In this document: piece by piece, positions 35,472-44,804 of the stretch | Layout of the letters: each line of letters begins with the position of its first letter | Numbering within the stretch: the first letter of the stretch is position 1 | Assembly: GCF_030548175.1 (NCBI RefSeq) | Contig: NZ_JAUORX010000003.1 | Location: 310,001 to 374,000 of the forward strand | Reading direction: 5' to 3' | DNA length: 64,000 bases | From: Cognatishimia sp. 1_MG-2023 | Lineage (GTDB): Bacteria > Pseudomonadota > Alphaproteobacteria > Rhodobacterales > Rhodobacteraceae | Notes under the pieces: generated by a model | Database searches by the model: none | What the model was told of the DNA's origin: nothing | The model's input: only the letters and a program-made list of their open reading frames with translations | Made by a program: the position numbers and the translations under genes

Positions 35472-36251
35472 TTACTCGCGGTTACCTAGCAAGTTCAGCA
35501 GAAGCATGAACATGTTGATGAAGTCGAGGTAGAGGCTGAGCGCGCCCATGATGGCGGCTTTGCCCATCCATTCGGAATCACCGGAATGTGCGTGCTGTAG
35601 GTATGTGTTTTTGATGTTCTGCGTGTCGTAGGCTGTAAGACCAGCAAAGATCAGAACGCCAATGATAGAGATTGCAAAAGCAATCGCAGAAGACGCCATG
35701 AAGATGTTGACGATTGACGCAACAACCAAGCCAATCACACCCATGATCAGGAAAGACCCCCAACCAGAAATGTCTTTCTTAGTGGTGTAGCCCCACAGGG
35801 ACAGGCCCGCGAAGGTGATTGATGTGATCAAGAACACCTGAATAACGGAGTAGCCTGTGTAGACAAGGAAGATCGAGCTAATCGACAGACCCATCAGAAC
35901 GGCAAATGCGTAGAACGTCAGCTGAACGCCAGCGGCGGACAAGCGGTTCATCGCGGCACCAAAGCCAAAGAAGACAAAGGCCAGTGGGGCAAACATGATC
36001 ACCCATTTCAGTGGGGATGTGTAAATCGCAGCACCAAAGGACGTCAGGAACTTACCTGACCCGATTTGTGCCACTGCGTTTGCTGGGTCAGTTGTGACCG
36101 CAAGGCCCGCAATCGCCCAAGCCGCAAGGAATGTGATGAACATGCCCACAGACATTGTGCTGTAAACTTTGTTCATGTGGGCGCGTAGCCCTACGTCGAT
36201 GTCCGCTGCACGGGCACCGGCCACGCCGCGGATTGTGTCAAATTGAGCCAT
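35472..36251 (-). CDS. Bax inhibitor-1/YccA-family membrane protein
   Basis: About 259 residues, seven membrane helices, with the family pattern HMNKVYSTMSVGM at the N-terminus and the C-terminal AALSLYLDFINMF-like segment (GALSLYLDFINMFMLLLNLLG). Bacterial members are pH-sensitive calcium leak channels or FtsH modulators. ATG 36251 is preceded by GGAGG; one earlier codon is TTG. Confidence 0.93.
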   Translation of the reverse strand: MAQFDTIRGVAGARAADIDVGLRAHMNKVYSTMSVGMFITFLAAWAIAGLAVTTDPANAVAQIGSGKFLTSFGAAIYTSPLKWVIMFAPLAFVFFGFGAAMNRLSAAGVQLTFYAFAVLMGLSISSIFLVYTGYSVIQVFLITSITFAGLSLWGYTTKKDISGWGSFLIMGVIGLVVASIVNIFMASSAIAFAISIIGVLIFAGLTAYDTQNIKNTYLQHAHSGDSEWMGKAAIMGALSLYLDFINMFMLLLNLLGNRE

Positions 36252-36373
36252 CAAAGCCTCCGATTAAAGTCTTATGGGCCCCCGAAATCATTCGGAGGCC
36301 GTCACAATGGAATATCGGTGAGCTTTGTGTGTTTTTCAAGGAATTCCGCCCTGAAATCGGACGGAATTTTTAA

Positions 36374-36583
36374 TCATTTGTGCCAGCGGCACGGAAAGTC
36401 AAAGACGGATCGTTTGGCTTCGGCTTGTGCGTCCTGCTTTGTGATGCCCAGATCGTCCAGCATATGTGGGGATAAGCGGCTTAATTCGTTGCGTTGACGG
36501 CGCAGGGTAAGCAGATCAGTCAAGGTACGACCCTTTTCCGAAGAGAGGCCTGCAAAACGACCGAATGTGTCTAGGAATGTCAT
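36374..36583 (-). CDS. DUF1127 small protein
   Basis: Protein of 69 residues with the C-terminal DUF1127 motif LSRLSPHMLDDLGITKQDAQAEAKRS and a basic N-terminal helix RRQRNEL. Small DUF1127 proteins of alphaproteobacteria bind RNA or act in stress and phosphate responses; here the function is unknown. AAAGGA precedes the start. Divergent from the LysR gene. Confidence 0.88.
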   Translation of the reverse strand: MTFLDTFGRFAGLSSEKGRTLTDLLTLRRQRNELSRLSPHMLDDLGITKQDAQAEAKRSVFDFPCRWHK

Positions 36584-36708
36584 GGTCTTGTCCTTTCTTG
36601 GATGTGATGCGTCTTTTGGGTTTCATCAAAACCTTTGATATATATGCTTGACAACGGGACATGTTTGAAACGAATGTTTGTTGTGTCTTTCATCAAGGAT
36701 TGTGATCA

Positions 36709-37599
36709 ATGAGAAATCTCGACGTAACAACGTTGCGCAGTTTTATGGCTGTGGCGGATCTGGGCGGCGTGACAAAAGCAGCCGGATTTTTGAATTTGAC
36801 GCAATCGGCTGTGTCGATGCAGCTAAAGCGGCTTGAGGAGTTGCTGGGCGTGTCCTTGTTAGATCGCAGCGGCCGTACCATTGCTTTAACCGCAGAGGGG
36901 GAGCAACTTTTGGGCTATGCCCGCCGGATGGTGGCCTTAAATGACGAGATCGTCCGACGCCTCAGCCATCAAGAATACGAAGGCGAAATCACTTTGGGCG
37001 TGCCGCATGACATCGTGTACCCCGTCGTACCGCGTGTATTAAAGCAATTGAAAGCGGCCTTTCCGCGGATGCGGGTGCAATTATTGTCAGAACACACGAA
37101 GTTCCTGAAAGAGAAATTCGAAAAGGGCGAGTGTGATTTGATCCTCACCACCGAAAACACAGCCGGTGGCGAGGAACTTTGCCGGATGGCACTGGCGTGG
37201 ATCGGTGCGCCGGGTGGGGCAACCTGGCGGCGGCGGCCTTTGCGGTTTGCCTCTGGGCGGTATTGCCTGTTCCGTCCGTTGGCTTTGAATGGGTTGGACG
37301 AGGCCGGTATCGAATGGGAAAATGCCCTAGATACAGAATCTGATCGGTCAATCGAAGTCACGGTTGCGGCAGATTTAGCTGTGACAACCATGATCGAGGG
37401 GACCAAGCCACCACAGCTTGAAGTGATCGACCATGGTGGGGCGCTGCCCGATTTGGGCGAGCAGTTGATCAACATGTACGGCGCAGAAAAGAATCCCGGC
37501 GAGGTGATCGCGCAATTGGCAGAGCTGTTGCGGCATGGCTTTCGGAACACCCACACGCATTATGACGCGGATCAAAACCGGCGAGTTGTGTCGCTTTGA
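36709..37599 (+). CDS. LysR-family transcriptional regulator
   Basis: Regulator of 296 residues. The N-terminal winged helix (about 4-63) contains FMAVADLGGVTKAAGFLNLTQSAVSMQLKRLE; an effector domain follows (about 90-290). The convergent quinone oxidoreductase gene ends 3 bp from its stop, and the divergent DUF1127 gene shares its upstream region; either could be a target. Effector unknown. Confidence 0.9.
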   Translation: MRNLDVTTLRSFMAVADLGGVTKAAGFLNLTQSAVSMQLKRLEELLGVSLLDRSGRTIALTAEGEQLLGYARRMVALNDEIVRRLSHQEYEGEITLGVPHDIVYPVVPRVLKQLKAAFPRMRVQLLSEHTKFLKEKFEKGECDLILTTENTAGGEELCRMALAWIGAPGGATWRRRPLRFASGRYCLFRPLALNGLDEAGIEWENALDTESDRSIEVTVAADLAVTTMIEGTKPPQLEVIDHGGALPDLGEQLINMYGAEKNPGEVIAQLAELLRHGFRNTHTHYDADQNRRVVSL

Positions 37600-37601
37600 C
37601 C

Positions 37602-38561
37602 TTACATCGTTACGACGATTTTGCCCGTCGATTTGCGCGTACGCAGAAGTTCTAGCGCATCGGCGGTTTGATCCAGGGGCAGGGTGTGGCTGACATGTGG
37701 TTTCAGCTTGCCCTCGGTGTACCAATCGAACAGCTGGCTAAGGCTGTCGGTCACGACCTCGGGTTTGTACTTTAGATAGCCGCCCCAATAGACACCCATT
37801 ACGGTTAGGTTCTTAACGAGCATATGGTTGGCAGGTATTTGTGGAACATCACCGCTGGCAAATCCGATTGGCAATAGCCGCGCATCTGGGTTTGCCGCAC
37901 GAAAAGCGTCTTTCCACTGTTCGCCGCCGATGGGATCATAAACCACATCTGCACCGCCAAGCGCTTTGACGGTGTCTCGGATGTTTTCTGTTGTGGCATC
38001 AATCAAATGATCCGCGCCGACCTGTTTGGCGATAGCCAGTTTATCGCCGCCGCGCGCGCAGGCGATGACGCGCGCGCCCATTAGTTTACCGATTTCAACT
38101 GCGGTAAGGCCGATTCCCCCCGCTGCACCCAGCACCAAAAGGGTCTCATTTTTGCGTAAATTCGCGCGATAATCGAGTGCAACGTGACTCGTGCCATAGG
38201 CGATTTGAAATGCCGCGGCGTCACGAAACGACATACTGTCGGGCAGCGCAACGGCGCGTGCCGCATCAAAGCACCCAAATTCCGCAAGCCCACCTTGGCC
38301 GCCAAAGACCGCAACACGCGTACCCACGGCCGGGCCTGTGGTGTCAGGCCCATGCGCCTCGACCACGCCTGCGATCTCCATGCCGCTAATAAAAGGGAGG
38401 TCCGGTGTATCTTGGTAAGTGCCTTTCAACATTAGAAGATCTGCGAAATTAAGACCGCATGCGTGGATTTTTACAAGGATTTGACCGGGCTTTGGGGTAG
38501 GGGCGTCCACCTCTTTTAGGGCCGGTTTTTCATCAAATGACGTGACCTGAAACGCGCGCAT
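37602..38561 (-). CDS. NADPH:quinone oxidoreductase-like MDR dehydrogenase
   Basis: Protein of 319 residues of the zinc-free medium-chain dehydrogenase group. It has the N-terminal GroES-like fold, the nucleotide-binding LVLGAAGGIGLTAVEIGKLMG near residue 140, and DVVYDPIGGEQW near 210. It reduces quinones or enones with NADPH. Structural zinc cysteines are missing, as in quinone reductases. Single gene on the minus strand. Confidence 0.9.
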   Translation of the reverse strand: MRAFQVTSFDEKPALKEVDAPTPKPGQILVKIHACGLNFADLLMLKGTYQDTPDLPFISGMEIAGVVEAHGPDTTGPAVGTRVAVFGGQGGLAEFGCFDAARAVALPDSMSFRDAAAFQIAYGTSHVALDYRANLRKNETLLVLGAAGGIGLTAVEIGKLMGARVIACARGGDKLAIAKQVGADHLIDATTENIRDTVKALGGADVVYDPIGGEQWKDAFRAANPDARLLPIGFASGDVPQIPANHMLVKNLTVMGVYWGGYLKYKPEVVTDSLSQLFDWYTEGKLKPHVSHTLPLDQTADALELLRTRKSTGKIVVTM

Positions 38562-38854
38562 AAATCCTCCTAAAATGGGCCGGTGCCCTTTGTTTATTAA
38601 GGCATGGAGCTAACAAGGCAAAGCAGTTACGGCGCGTCATAATCGACGCAACCTTTGGCAACCCTAGGGTTATTAATCTTTGCAATTTTTCTCAAATAGC
38701 TTGATCAATTTGAATGAAATGCTAAAGTAAGGGTGCTGCTGTAGGGATGCGCAGCAGAAATCTAAGACGTGAATGTCAGTATGGGAGCTGGCTTAACGCC
38801 CAGATATGGCGCGCAATCGGCATGTTTGGTTCATTTGTAAACAAGGAGTTACCC

Positions 38855-39226
38855 ATGACGCACCCCGTTGACGTTCATGTCGGCAAGCGGATTAGACACC
38901 GCCGCTGGCTGGTTGGCAAAACACAGCAGCAGCTGGCCGAACAAGTGGGCATTAAATTTCAGCAAATTCAAAAATATGAAACAGGCGCGAACCGCGTTAG
39001 TGCTTCTCGGCTTTGGGATATCGCCGAAGCACTGGATGTGCCTGTAAGCTTCTTTTTTGAAGGCATTGGCGAACCTGCGCAGGCGAAGCAAGCGGGATCC
39101 TCTATTCCAGCGGATCTGATGGGCGATAAAGAAGCCCTTGATCTGGTACGGTCGTATTATGCGATCCCAGAAAATCAGCGCCGTCGCCTTTTTGAATTGG
39201 CACGCGTTCTTAGCAACGTAGCTTGA
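38855..39226 (+). CDS. XRE-family regulator (SinR-like)
   Basis: Protein of about 123 residues with an HTH_3 domain at about 11-65 (GKRIRHRRWLVGKTQQQLAEQ, then IQKYETGANRVSASRLWDIAEAL) and a C-terminal helical tail. ATG 38855 follows AAGGAG; the frame itself opens at 38747. It precedes hisN by 50 bp, perhaps without functional link. Confidence 0.9.
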   Translation: MTHPVDVHVGKRIRHRRWLVGKTQQQLAEQVGIKFQQIQKYETGANRVSASRLWDIAEALDVPVSFFFEGIGEPAQAKQAGSSIPADLMGDKEALDLVRSYYAIPENQRRRLFELARVLSNVA

Positions 39227-39276
39227 GTTTTGGTCCATCCTGATGTAGCGCGACTATAACAGGATGGAGGCCAAAA

Positions 39277-40080
39277 ATGAGCAATACAGCATACACTGGT
39301 GCAGAGCTTTTAGCAGTTGCACATGAAATGGCCGACGCTGCCCGCGCGGCCATTTTGCCGTTTTTCCGGCAAACTGATTTGGTTGCTGACAATAAGCTCG
39401 ACGGCGGATTTGATCCTGTTACCGCAGCAGATCGCGCTGGCGAACGGGCGATGCGAGCAGTGTTGGCTGCGAAACGTCCGGATGATGGCATTTTGGGCGA
39501 AGAATATGGCACCCAAGACGGTACCTCTGGCTTGGTTTGGGTGCTTGATCCCATCGACGGAACCCGTGGTTTTATCAGTGGCACGCCGACTTGGGGCGTG
39601 TTGATTGCTTGTTCTGACGACAACGGCCCGGTGCTGGGCGTGATTGATCAGCCTTATATTGGCGAGCGGTTTGTTGGCGGCTTTGGCACAGCAGAAGTGC
39701 AGGGACCACATGGCGTTATCCCATTTAAGACAAAGCAGAATTCTGAATTGTCTCAGGCTATTCTGTTCACCACTTTTCCCGAAGTTGGAACCGAGATTGA
39801 AGCGGCAGCGTTTCGCAAGGTTTCTGAACAGGTGCAACTGACGCGCTTTGGCATGGATTGCTATGCCTATGGCTTGGTGGCAACGGGGCAGGTCGATCTG
39901 GTGATCGAGGCGGGCTTGAATGCTTATGACATTCAAGGTCCGATTGGTGTGATCGAAGCAGCGGGTGGGATTGTGACCGATTGGCAAGGCAAACCTGCGC
40001 ATATGGGTGGCCGCGTTTTGGCCGCAGCGAACCCTGACATCCACGCGAAAGCCTTGGCCATCCTTAAGGGTATTGAGTGA
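39277..40080 (+). CDS. hisN: Histidinol-phosphatase (inositol-monophosphatase family)
   Basis: About 267 residues of the IMPase fold used for histidine biosynthesis in many alphaproteobacteria. Metal-site motifs: GFDPVTAADRAGE near residue 44, GEEYG near 74, DPIDGTRGFISG near 91 and the C-terminal DIQGPIGVIEAAGG. GGAGG precedes the start. Inositol-1-phosphatase is the alternative; the GFISG variant favours HisN. Confidence 0.88.
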   Translation: MSNTAYTGAELLAVAHEMADAARAAILPFFRQTDLVADNKLDGGFDPVTAADRAGERAMRAVLAAKRPDDGILGEEYGTQDGTSGLVWVLDPIDGTRGFISGTPTWGVLIACSDDNGPVLGVIDQPYIGERFVGGFGTAEVQGPHGVIPFKTKQNSELSQAILFTTFPEVGTEIEAAAFRKVSEQVQLTRFGMDCYAYGLVATGQVDLVIEAGLNAYDIQGPIGVIEAAGGIVTDWQGKPAHMGGRVLAAANPDIHAKALAILKGIE

Positions 40081-40156
40081 TCTCATCTTGATCTCAACCC
40101 TACGCAGAGTTACTTTGAACCTGCGTTGAGACCTTTGCCCGCTTTCTGTCAACGCC

Positions 40157-40193
40157 TGTGTCACTCCACACACCGAAACGGGTCTGTGGAGTG
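40157..40193 (+). promoter_or_regulatory. Ribosome-binding-site-sequestering hairpin, possible purine-responsive leader
   Basis: Nine-bp inverted repeat CACTCCACA (40162-40170) / TGTGGAGTG (40185-40193); the 14-nt interior can add a short stem (ACC/GGT). The right arm contains GGAG (40188-40191), 7 nt before the ATG of the 8-oxoguanine deaminase. A competing 5-bp hairpin TGTGT / ACACA (40157-40161, 40168-40172) would free the GGAG. This arrangement suits translational control. The NMT1-type xanthine riboswitch is known, as I recall, upstream of purine-oxidation genes in alphaproteobacteria; identity is not proven. Confidence 0.5.
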
Positions 40194-40198
40194 CGATT

Positions 40199-41539
40199 AT
40201 GCAAAAACAAGAGATATTGATTAAGCACGCCGATGTTGTCCTGACGATGGACGACAGCGGGACAGAGCTGCATGGCGTTGATATTCGCGTACAAGGCGGC
40301 CAAATTGTTGAAGTGGGTCAAGGGCTTGAGACGACAGGCGAGGTTGTGTTGGCCAAGGGCTGTGTCGTCACGCCGGGCTTGGTCAACACGCATCATCATC
40401 TGTTTCAAACGTTAACGCGGGCGGTTCCGGGGGCGCAGGACGCGCTGCTGTTTGGATGGTTGCAGCGGCTATACCCGATTTGGTCGCGTTTTGGCCCGGA
40501 CGAGATGTTTTCATCTACTCAAATCGGTTTAGCGGAACTTGCACTGTCAGGTTGTTCACTAAGTTCCGATCATTTGTATCTATTTCCTAACGGCGCGCGC
40601 TTGGATGACACCATTGAAGCGGCCGCAGAAGTCGGATTGCGGTTCCATCCAACTCGTGGCGCTATGAGCATTGGCGAAAGCGCGGGGGGCCTGCCACCGG
40701 ACGCTTTGGTCGAGGGCGAGGCGGCTATTTTGGAAGATAGCATTCGGGTTGTGGATGCCTATCATGATCCAACGGTTGGCAGCATGTGCCGCGTCGGTAT
40801 CGCGCCATGTTCGCCCTTTTCCGTGAGCCGCGAGTTGATGCGCGACGCTGCCCTTTTGGCGCGGGACAAGGGCGTGATGTTGCACACGCATCTGGCAGAG
40901 AACGACGAAGATATTGCCTATTCGTTAGAGAAATTCGGCTGTCGCCCCGGGCAATATGCCGAGGAGTTGGGTTGGACTGGATCAGATGTTTGGCACGCGC
41001 ATTGCGTTAAGCTTGATGGTCAAGAGATTGATTTGTTTGCAAAAACGAAAACCGGGGTTGCGCATTGCCCGTGCTCGAATTGCCGACTTGGCTCTGGCAT
41101 CGCGCCAGTGCGCCAAATGCGGGACGCGGGTGTGCCCGTTGGCTTGGGCGTTGATGGTTCGGCCAGCAACGACATCGCTAATTTGATGGGTGAAGCGCGC
41201 CAAGCGATGCTATTACAACGGGTGCAAAACGGGGCCAACGCCATGAGTGCACGCGAGGCGTTGCGGATCGCGACGCGCGGCGGAGCCGAGGTATTGGGGC
41301 GCGATGACTGCGGCCAGATTACTGTGGGTAAACGGGCCGACATCGCGATCTGGGATGTGTCGGGTTTGGAAAGTGCGGGCAGTTGGGACCCGGCAGCGCT
41401 GGTTTTGGCGGGGCCACAAAAAGTACGAACACTTTTCGTCGAAGGACGTGAAATTGTGAGGGATTTTCACCTCACCTCCATAAACCTTTCGTTAGCAATT
41501 GAACGCCAGAATTCACTAGCGGGGGCGCTGGTGGAGTAA
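40199..41539 (+). CDS. 8-oxoguanine deaminase (amidohydrolase family)
   Basis: Enzyme of 446 residues deaminating 8-oxoguanine to uric acid. Metal and catalytic motifs of the subtype: VNTHHHLFQTLTRAVPGAQD near residue 63, HTHLAEND near 228, WHAHCVKLD near 264, and GVDGSASND near 318. The TRAVPGAQ segment is typical of 8-oxoguanine deaminases rather than atrazine-like hydrolases. The ribosome-binding site is in a hairpin. The CAP-domain gene starts 5 nt after the stop. Confidence 0.9.
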   Translation: MQKQEILIKHADVVLTMDDSGTELHGVDIRVQGGQIVEVGQGLETTGEVVLAKGCVVTPGLVNTHHHLFQTLTRAVPGAQDALLFGWLQRLYPIWSRFGPDEMFSSTQIGLAELALSGCSLSSDHLYLFPNGARLDDTIEAAAEVGLRFHPTRGAMSIGESAGGLPPDALVEGEAAILEDSIRVVDAYHDPTVGSMCRVGIAPCSPFSVSRELMRDAALLARDKGVMLHTHLAENDEDIAYSLEKFGCRPGQYAEELGWTGSDVWHAHCVKLDGQEIDLFAKTKTGVAHCPCSNCRLGSGIAPVRQMRDAGVPVGLGVDGSASNDIANLMGEARQAMLLQRVQNGANAMSAREALRIATRGGAEVLGRDDCGQITVGKRADIAIWDVSGLESAGSWDPAALVLAGPQKVRTLFVEGREIVRDFHLTSINLSLAIERQNSLAGALVE

Positions 41540-41544
41540 AAACT

Positions 41545-41985
41545 ATGCTTAGAAAAGGGATGTTCCTTTTCGGGGCTTTGACGTTGTGTCTGGCGTCAAC
41601 AGCTATGGCGGGACCTGTCCGTGAGGTCGCGCAGTTGACCAATCATTACCGTGCGAAATTCGGCCTGCCGCCGCTGCAAATCTCGACAACATTGGAATAT
41701 GTCGCCCAAAGCCATGGGGATGACATGGGGCGCAACGGCTATTTCTCGCATGTGGGGCGCGATGGCTCTGATATTGGGGATCGCGCACAGCGGGGCGGAT
41801 ATCGCTACTGTGTGATTGCTGAAAACATCGCCATGGGGCACCGGTCTCCACGCGCGGTTATTCGCGGCTGGATCGACTCGCCGGGGCATCGCGCCAACCT
41901 ACTGGACCATGAGGTCGCCGAAATTGGCGTGACGCGGGGCAGGGGTGATATTTGGGTGATGGTGCTGGGAAATCGCCAATGCTAG
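41545..41985 (+). CDS. CAP-domain secreted protein
   Basis: Protein of 146 residues with a signal peptide (LCLASTAMAG) and the bacterial CAP/SCP fold: LTNHYRAKFGLPPL, HGDDMGRNGYFSHVGRDG, AENIAMG and WIDSPGHRANLL. The conserved His and Glu of the CAP cavity are present. Function unknown; relatives are secreted, metal- or lipid-binding proteins. Probably co-transcribed with the deaminase gene; 3' end overlaps the convergent guaD by 4 bp. Confidence 0.9.
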   Translation: MLRKGMFLFGALTLCLASTAMAGPVREVAQLTNHYRAKFGLPPLQISTTLEYVAQSHGDDMGRNGYFSHVGRDGSDIGDRAQRGGYRYCVIAENIAMGHRSPRAVIRGWIDSPGHRANLLDHEVAEIGVTRGRGDIWVMVLGNRQC

Positions 41986-43280
41986 CCAGCTTTGCCATTG
42001 ATCCAGACCGCGCGCACCGCTCGGTCGTCGCCCATCATGATCGTCGGAAATACCGATTCCCAAATATCCTCGGCGCGGGTGGCACGTTGGGCGATGGCCT
42101 CGGTCGAGGCAAGGTCCAGCACCACAAGATCGGCCTCCATCCCCGGCGCGAGGTTGCCGATGCGATCATCCATATGCAACGCCCGCGCGCTGCCTTGGGT
42201 GGCAAGCCATAACAATTGCGCGGCATGCAATGGGGTGTGCCGCAACTGACCAACTTCATAGGCAGCAGCCATGGTGCGCAGCATCGAAAAGCTAGACCCG
42301 CCGCCGGTATCAGTGGCCAAACCAACGCGATGGCCCTCTGCCATCAGGCCTGCCATGTCAAATAGCCCAGAGCCAATAAAGGTATTCGATGTCGGGCAAT
42401 GCACAAGGCCCGCGCCCATCTCGCGCAATCGCGCACGTTCACGGTCTGTCAGGTGGATGGCGTGCCCATAAAGGCCGCGTGCGCCTAATAAGCCATACAT
42501 CTCATAGGTATCCAGATAGTCACGCGCCTCTGGATACAGCCCTTTGACCCATTCAATCTCATCCGTTTGCTCAGACAGATGCGTCTGCATCAAACAATCC
42601 GGGTTCTCCCTCCAAAGCGCGCCTAGCGCTTCTAACTGTTCTGGCGACGACGTCGGCGAAAAGCGTGGCGTGATCGCGTAACTCAACCGATCCACCCCAT
42701 GCCATGTGTTTAGCAAGTGCTGGCTTTCGTCATAGGCGCGCTGCGCTGTGTCCCGCAAATCATCCGGTGCATTGCGATCCATACAAGTTTTGCCCGCGAC
42801 CACACGTTGTCCGCGCGCCTGCGCCGCCTCAAAAAACGCATCCACAGAGGCCGGGTGAATCGTGCAAAAGCTGACCATCGTCGTGGTGCCATGGCTGCGC
42901 GTCAGATCAAGGTAGCGATTGGCAATCTCTGACGCATAGGCCTTGGACGAAAATCGCGCCTCTTCAGGAAAGGTATAGCTGTTCAGCCAGTCAATCAGCC
43001 GCTTACCCCAGCTCGCGATCATGGCGGTTTGCGGATAATGCACATGGGCATCCACGAAACCGGCCATAATCAGCCCATTGCCGTAATCAACTACGCGGGC
43101 CAGCGGGTGAAGCGCGCGCAAAGTGTCAGCCTGATCCACCGCTGCCACATGCCCATCGCGTAGTAAAACAGCGCCACGTGTCTCGTGGTGGACGGCGTCT
43201 TGGATCGAACTCTCAAAGGGATTGCCTGTAAAACTTAGGGTTTGCCCAAGCAACAGTGTGGTACCTGCCGAATCTGTCAT
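41982..43280 (-). CDS. guaD: Guanine deaminase
   Basis: Zn amidohydrolase of about 432 residues that converts guanine to xanthine. Motifs: FVDAHVHYPQTAMIASWG near residue 62 (HxH), GKTCMDRNAPDDL near 168, HLSEQTDEIEW near 222, HAIHLTDRE and ATDTGGGSSFSM near 310. The longest frame starts at 43343, but ATG 43280 has AGAGGA before it and fits the family N-terminus LLLGQTLSFTG. With the 8-oxoguanine deaminase 440 bp away it makes a small purine-deamination pair. Confidence 0.95.
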   Translation of the reverse strand: MTDSAGTTLLLGQTLSFTGNPFESSIQDAVHHETRGAVLLRDGHVAAVDQADTLRALHPLARVVDYGNGLIMAGFVDAHVHYPQTAMIASWGKRLIDWLNSYTFPEEARFSSKAYASEIANRYLDLTRSHGTTTMVSFCTIHPASVDAFFEAAQARGQRVVAGKTCMDRNAPDDLRDTAQRAYDESQHLLNTWHGVDRLSYAITPRFSPTSSPEQLEALGALWRENPDCLMQTHLSEQTDEIEWVKGLYPEARDYLDTYEMYGLLGARGLYGHAIHLTDRERARLREMGAGLVHCPTSNTFIGSGLFDMAGLMAEGHRVGLATDTGGGSSFSMLRTMAAAYEVGQLRHTPLHAAQLLWLATQGSARALHMDDRIGNLAPGMEADLVVLDLASTEAIAQRATRAEDIWESVFPTIMMGDDRAVRAVWINGKAG

Positions 43281-43406
43281 AGCTCGTCCTCTCGGGTTTA
43301 CGATAGCTTGCCGCAAATCATCAGTAAATTGCCGCTGCGCCATTGAGTTTCCACCCGCATTTCCCCTATTGTCGCGACAACGACCGAAAGCGGCAGCGGG
43401 GGCAAA

Positions 43407-44804
43407 ATGACCGAATTCTCAGATCAGATCACGCCCGAGCCGGAACTCGATGAAGAAGACGTATATATTCTAGATCGCAAAGACATTTCTGCGGTTCTAG
43501 AGGCCGTCGAAACCGCCGATCGCCATAAGCTGCTTGAGCTTATGGAGCCGATGCACGCCGCTGACATCGCCGACCTCTTGGAACAGATCAGCGGCAGTGA
43601 CCGAGAAGACTTAATTCGTCTGTACGATCAAGAGTTTGACGGCGAAATCCTGTCAGAACTTGACGAGAGCATTCGCGAAGAAGTCATTGGTATTTTGCGC
43701 CCCGAAACGCTCGCCGAAGCGGTGCGCGAGATGGAATCCGATGATGTTGTCGACTTGGTCGAAGATTTGGATGAACCGCAACAGGCGGTTATTCTTGATG
43801 CTCTCGAAGATGCAGATCGTGTCGCCGTTGAACAAGCGCTGAATTATCCAGAGGCTTCAGCCGGTCGTTTGATGCAGCGCGAAACCGTCATGGCGCCAGA
43901 ACATTGGACGGTGGGCGACGCGATTGACTACATGCGCGACGCGGATGAACTGCCCGAACAATTCTACCATGTGATCCTTGTGGATCCGCGCACGAAGCCC
44001 GTTGCCAATGTGACCCTTGGCAAAATCATGGGCGCACCACGAACGACGCCCTTGAAGAATCTCGCCGAAGAGATGTTTCAGGTCATCCCAGCGACCCAGG
44101 ACGAGGGCGAGGTCGCCTATGCGTTTAACCAGTATCATTTAATCTCGGCACCGGTTGTTGACGAAGACGACCGTCTTGTTGGGGTGATCACCATTGACGA
44201 TGCGATGGCGGTGCTGGACGAAGAACACGAAGAAGACATCTTGCGATTGGCTGGTGTTGGCGAAGAAAGCTCTCTTTCAGACAGGGTTATGGAAACCACG
44301 CGGCAACGGTTGCCTTGGCTCGCGGTGAACCTTGTGACGGCCATCTTGGCCTCGCTTGTGATTGCGCAATTTGAGGCAACGATTGCGCAATTTGTGGCGC
44401 TGGCTGTCTTGATGCCAATTGTCGCCTCGATGGGGGGCAATGCGGGCACCCAATCGCTGACCGTTGCAGTGCGCGCGATTGCCACCAAGGATTTAACCAG
44501 CGCTAACGTCTGGCGCGTGATCCGTCGTGAGATATTGGTGGGGTTGGTGAACGGCGTCTTGTTTGCTGTGATCATGGGGATTGTGGGCGTCATTTGGTTT
44601 GGCACGCCCATGCTAGGCGTTGTGATTGGACTGGCGATGGTGATCAATCTGGTCGTTGCGGGGCTGGCCGGAACGGGCATTCCTGTGCTGCTGGAAAAAG
44701 TCGGTGTTGATCCGGCCTTGGCCTCAGGCGCCTTTGTGACGACTGTCACGGATGTAGTTGGTTTCTTTGCCTTTTTGGCCCTCGCCGGTGCGATTTTACT
44801 ATGA
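43407..44804 (+). CDS. mgtE: Magnesium transporter MgtE
   Basis: Protein of 465 residues with the MgtE domain order: helical N domain rich in Asp/Glu (about 20-145), a pair of CBS domains (about 150-270, with DEGEVAYAFNQYHLISAPVVD), a connecting helix and five membrane helices (about 300-465, with ASMGGNAGTQSLTVAVRAIAT). The homodimeric channel is gated by Mg binding to the N and CBS domains. The stop overlaps the next start (ATGA). Confidence 0.96.
   Translation: MTEFSDQITPEPELDEEDVYILDRKDISAVLEAVETADRHKLLELMEPMHAADIADLLEQISGSDREDLIRLYDQEFDGEILSELDESIREEVIGILRPETLAEAVREMESDDVVDLVEDLDEPQQAVILDALEDADRVAVEQALNYPEASAGRLMQRETVMAPEHWTVGDAIDYMRDADELPEQFYHVILVDPRTKPVANVTLGKIMGAPRTTPLKNLAEEMFQVIPATQDEGEVAYAFNQYHLISAPVVDEDDRLVGVITIDDAMAVLDEEHEEDILRLAGVGEESSLSDRVMETTRQRLPWLAVNLVTAILASLVIAQFEATIAQFVALAVLMPIVASMGGNAGTQSLTVAVRAIATKDLTSANVWRVIRREILVGLVNGVLFAVIMGIVGVIWFGTPMLGVVIGLAMVINLVVAGLAGTGIPVLLEKVGVDPALASGAFVTTVTDVVGFFAFLALAGAILL

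Noticed and set aside
39310-40173. 287-codon open frame antisense to hisN
   Set aside because: Shadow frame; the plus-strand hisN motifs are complete.
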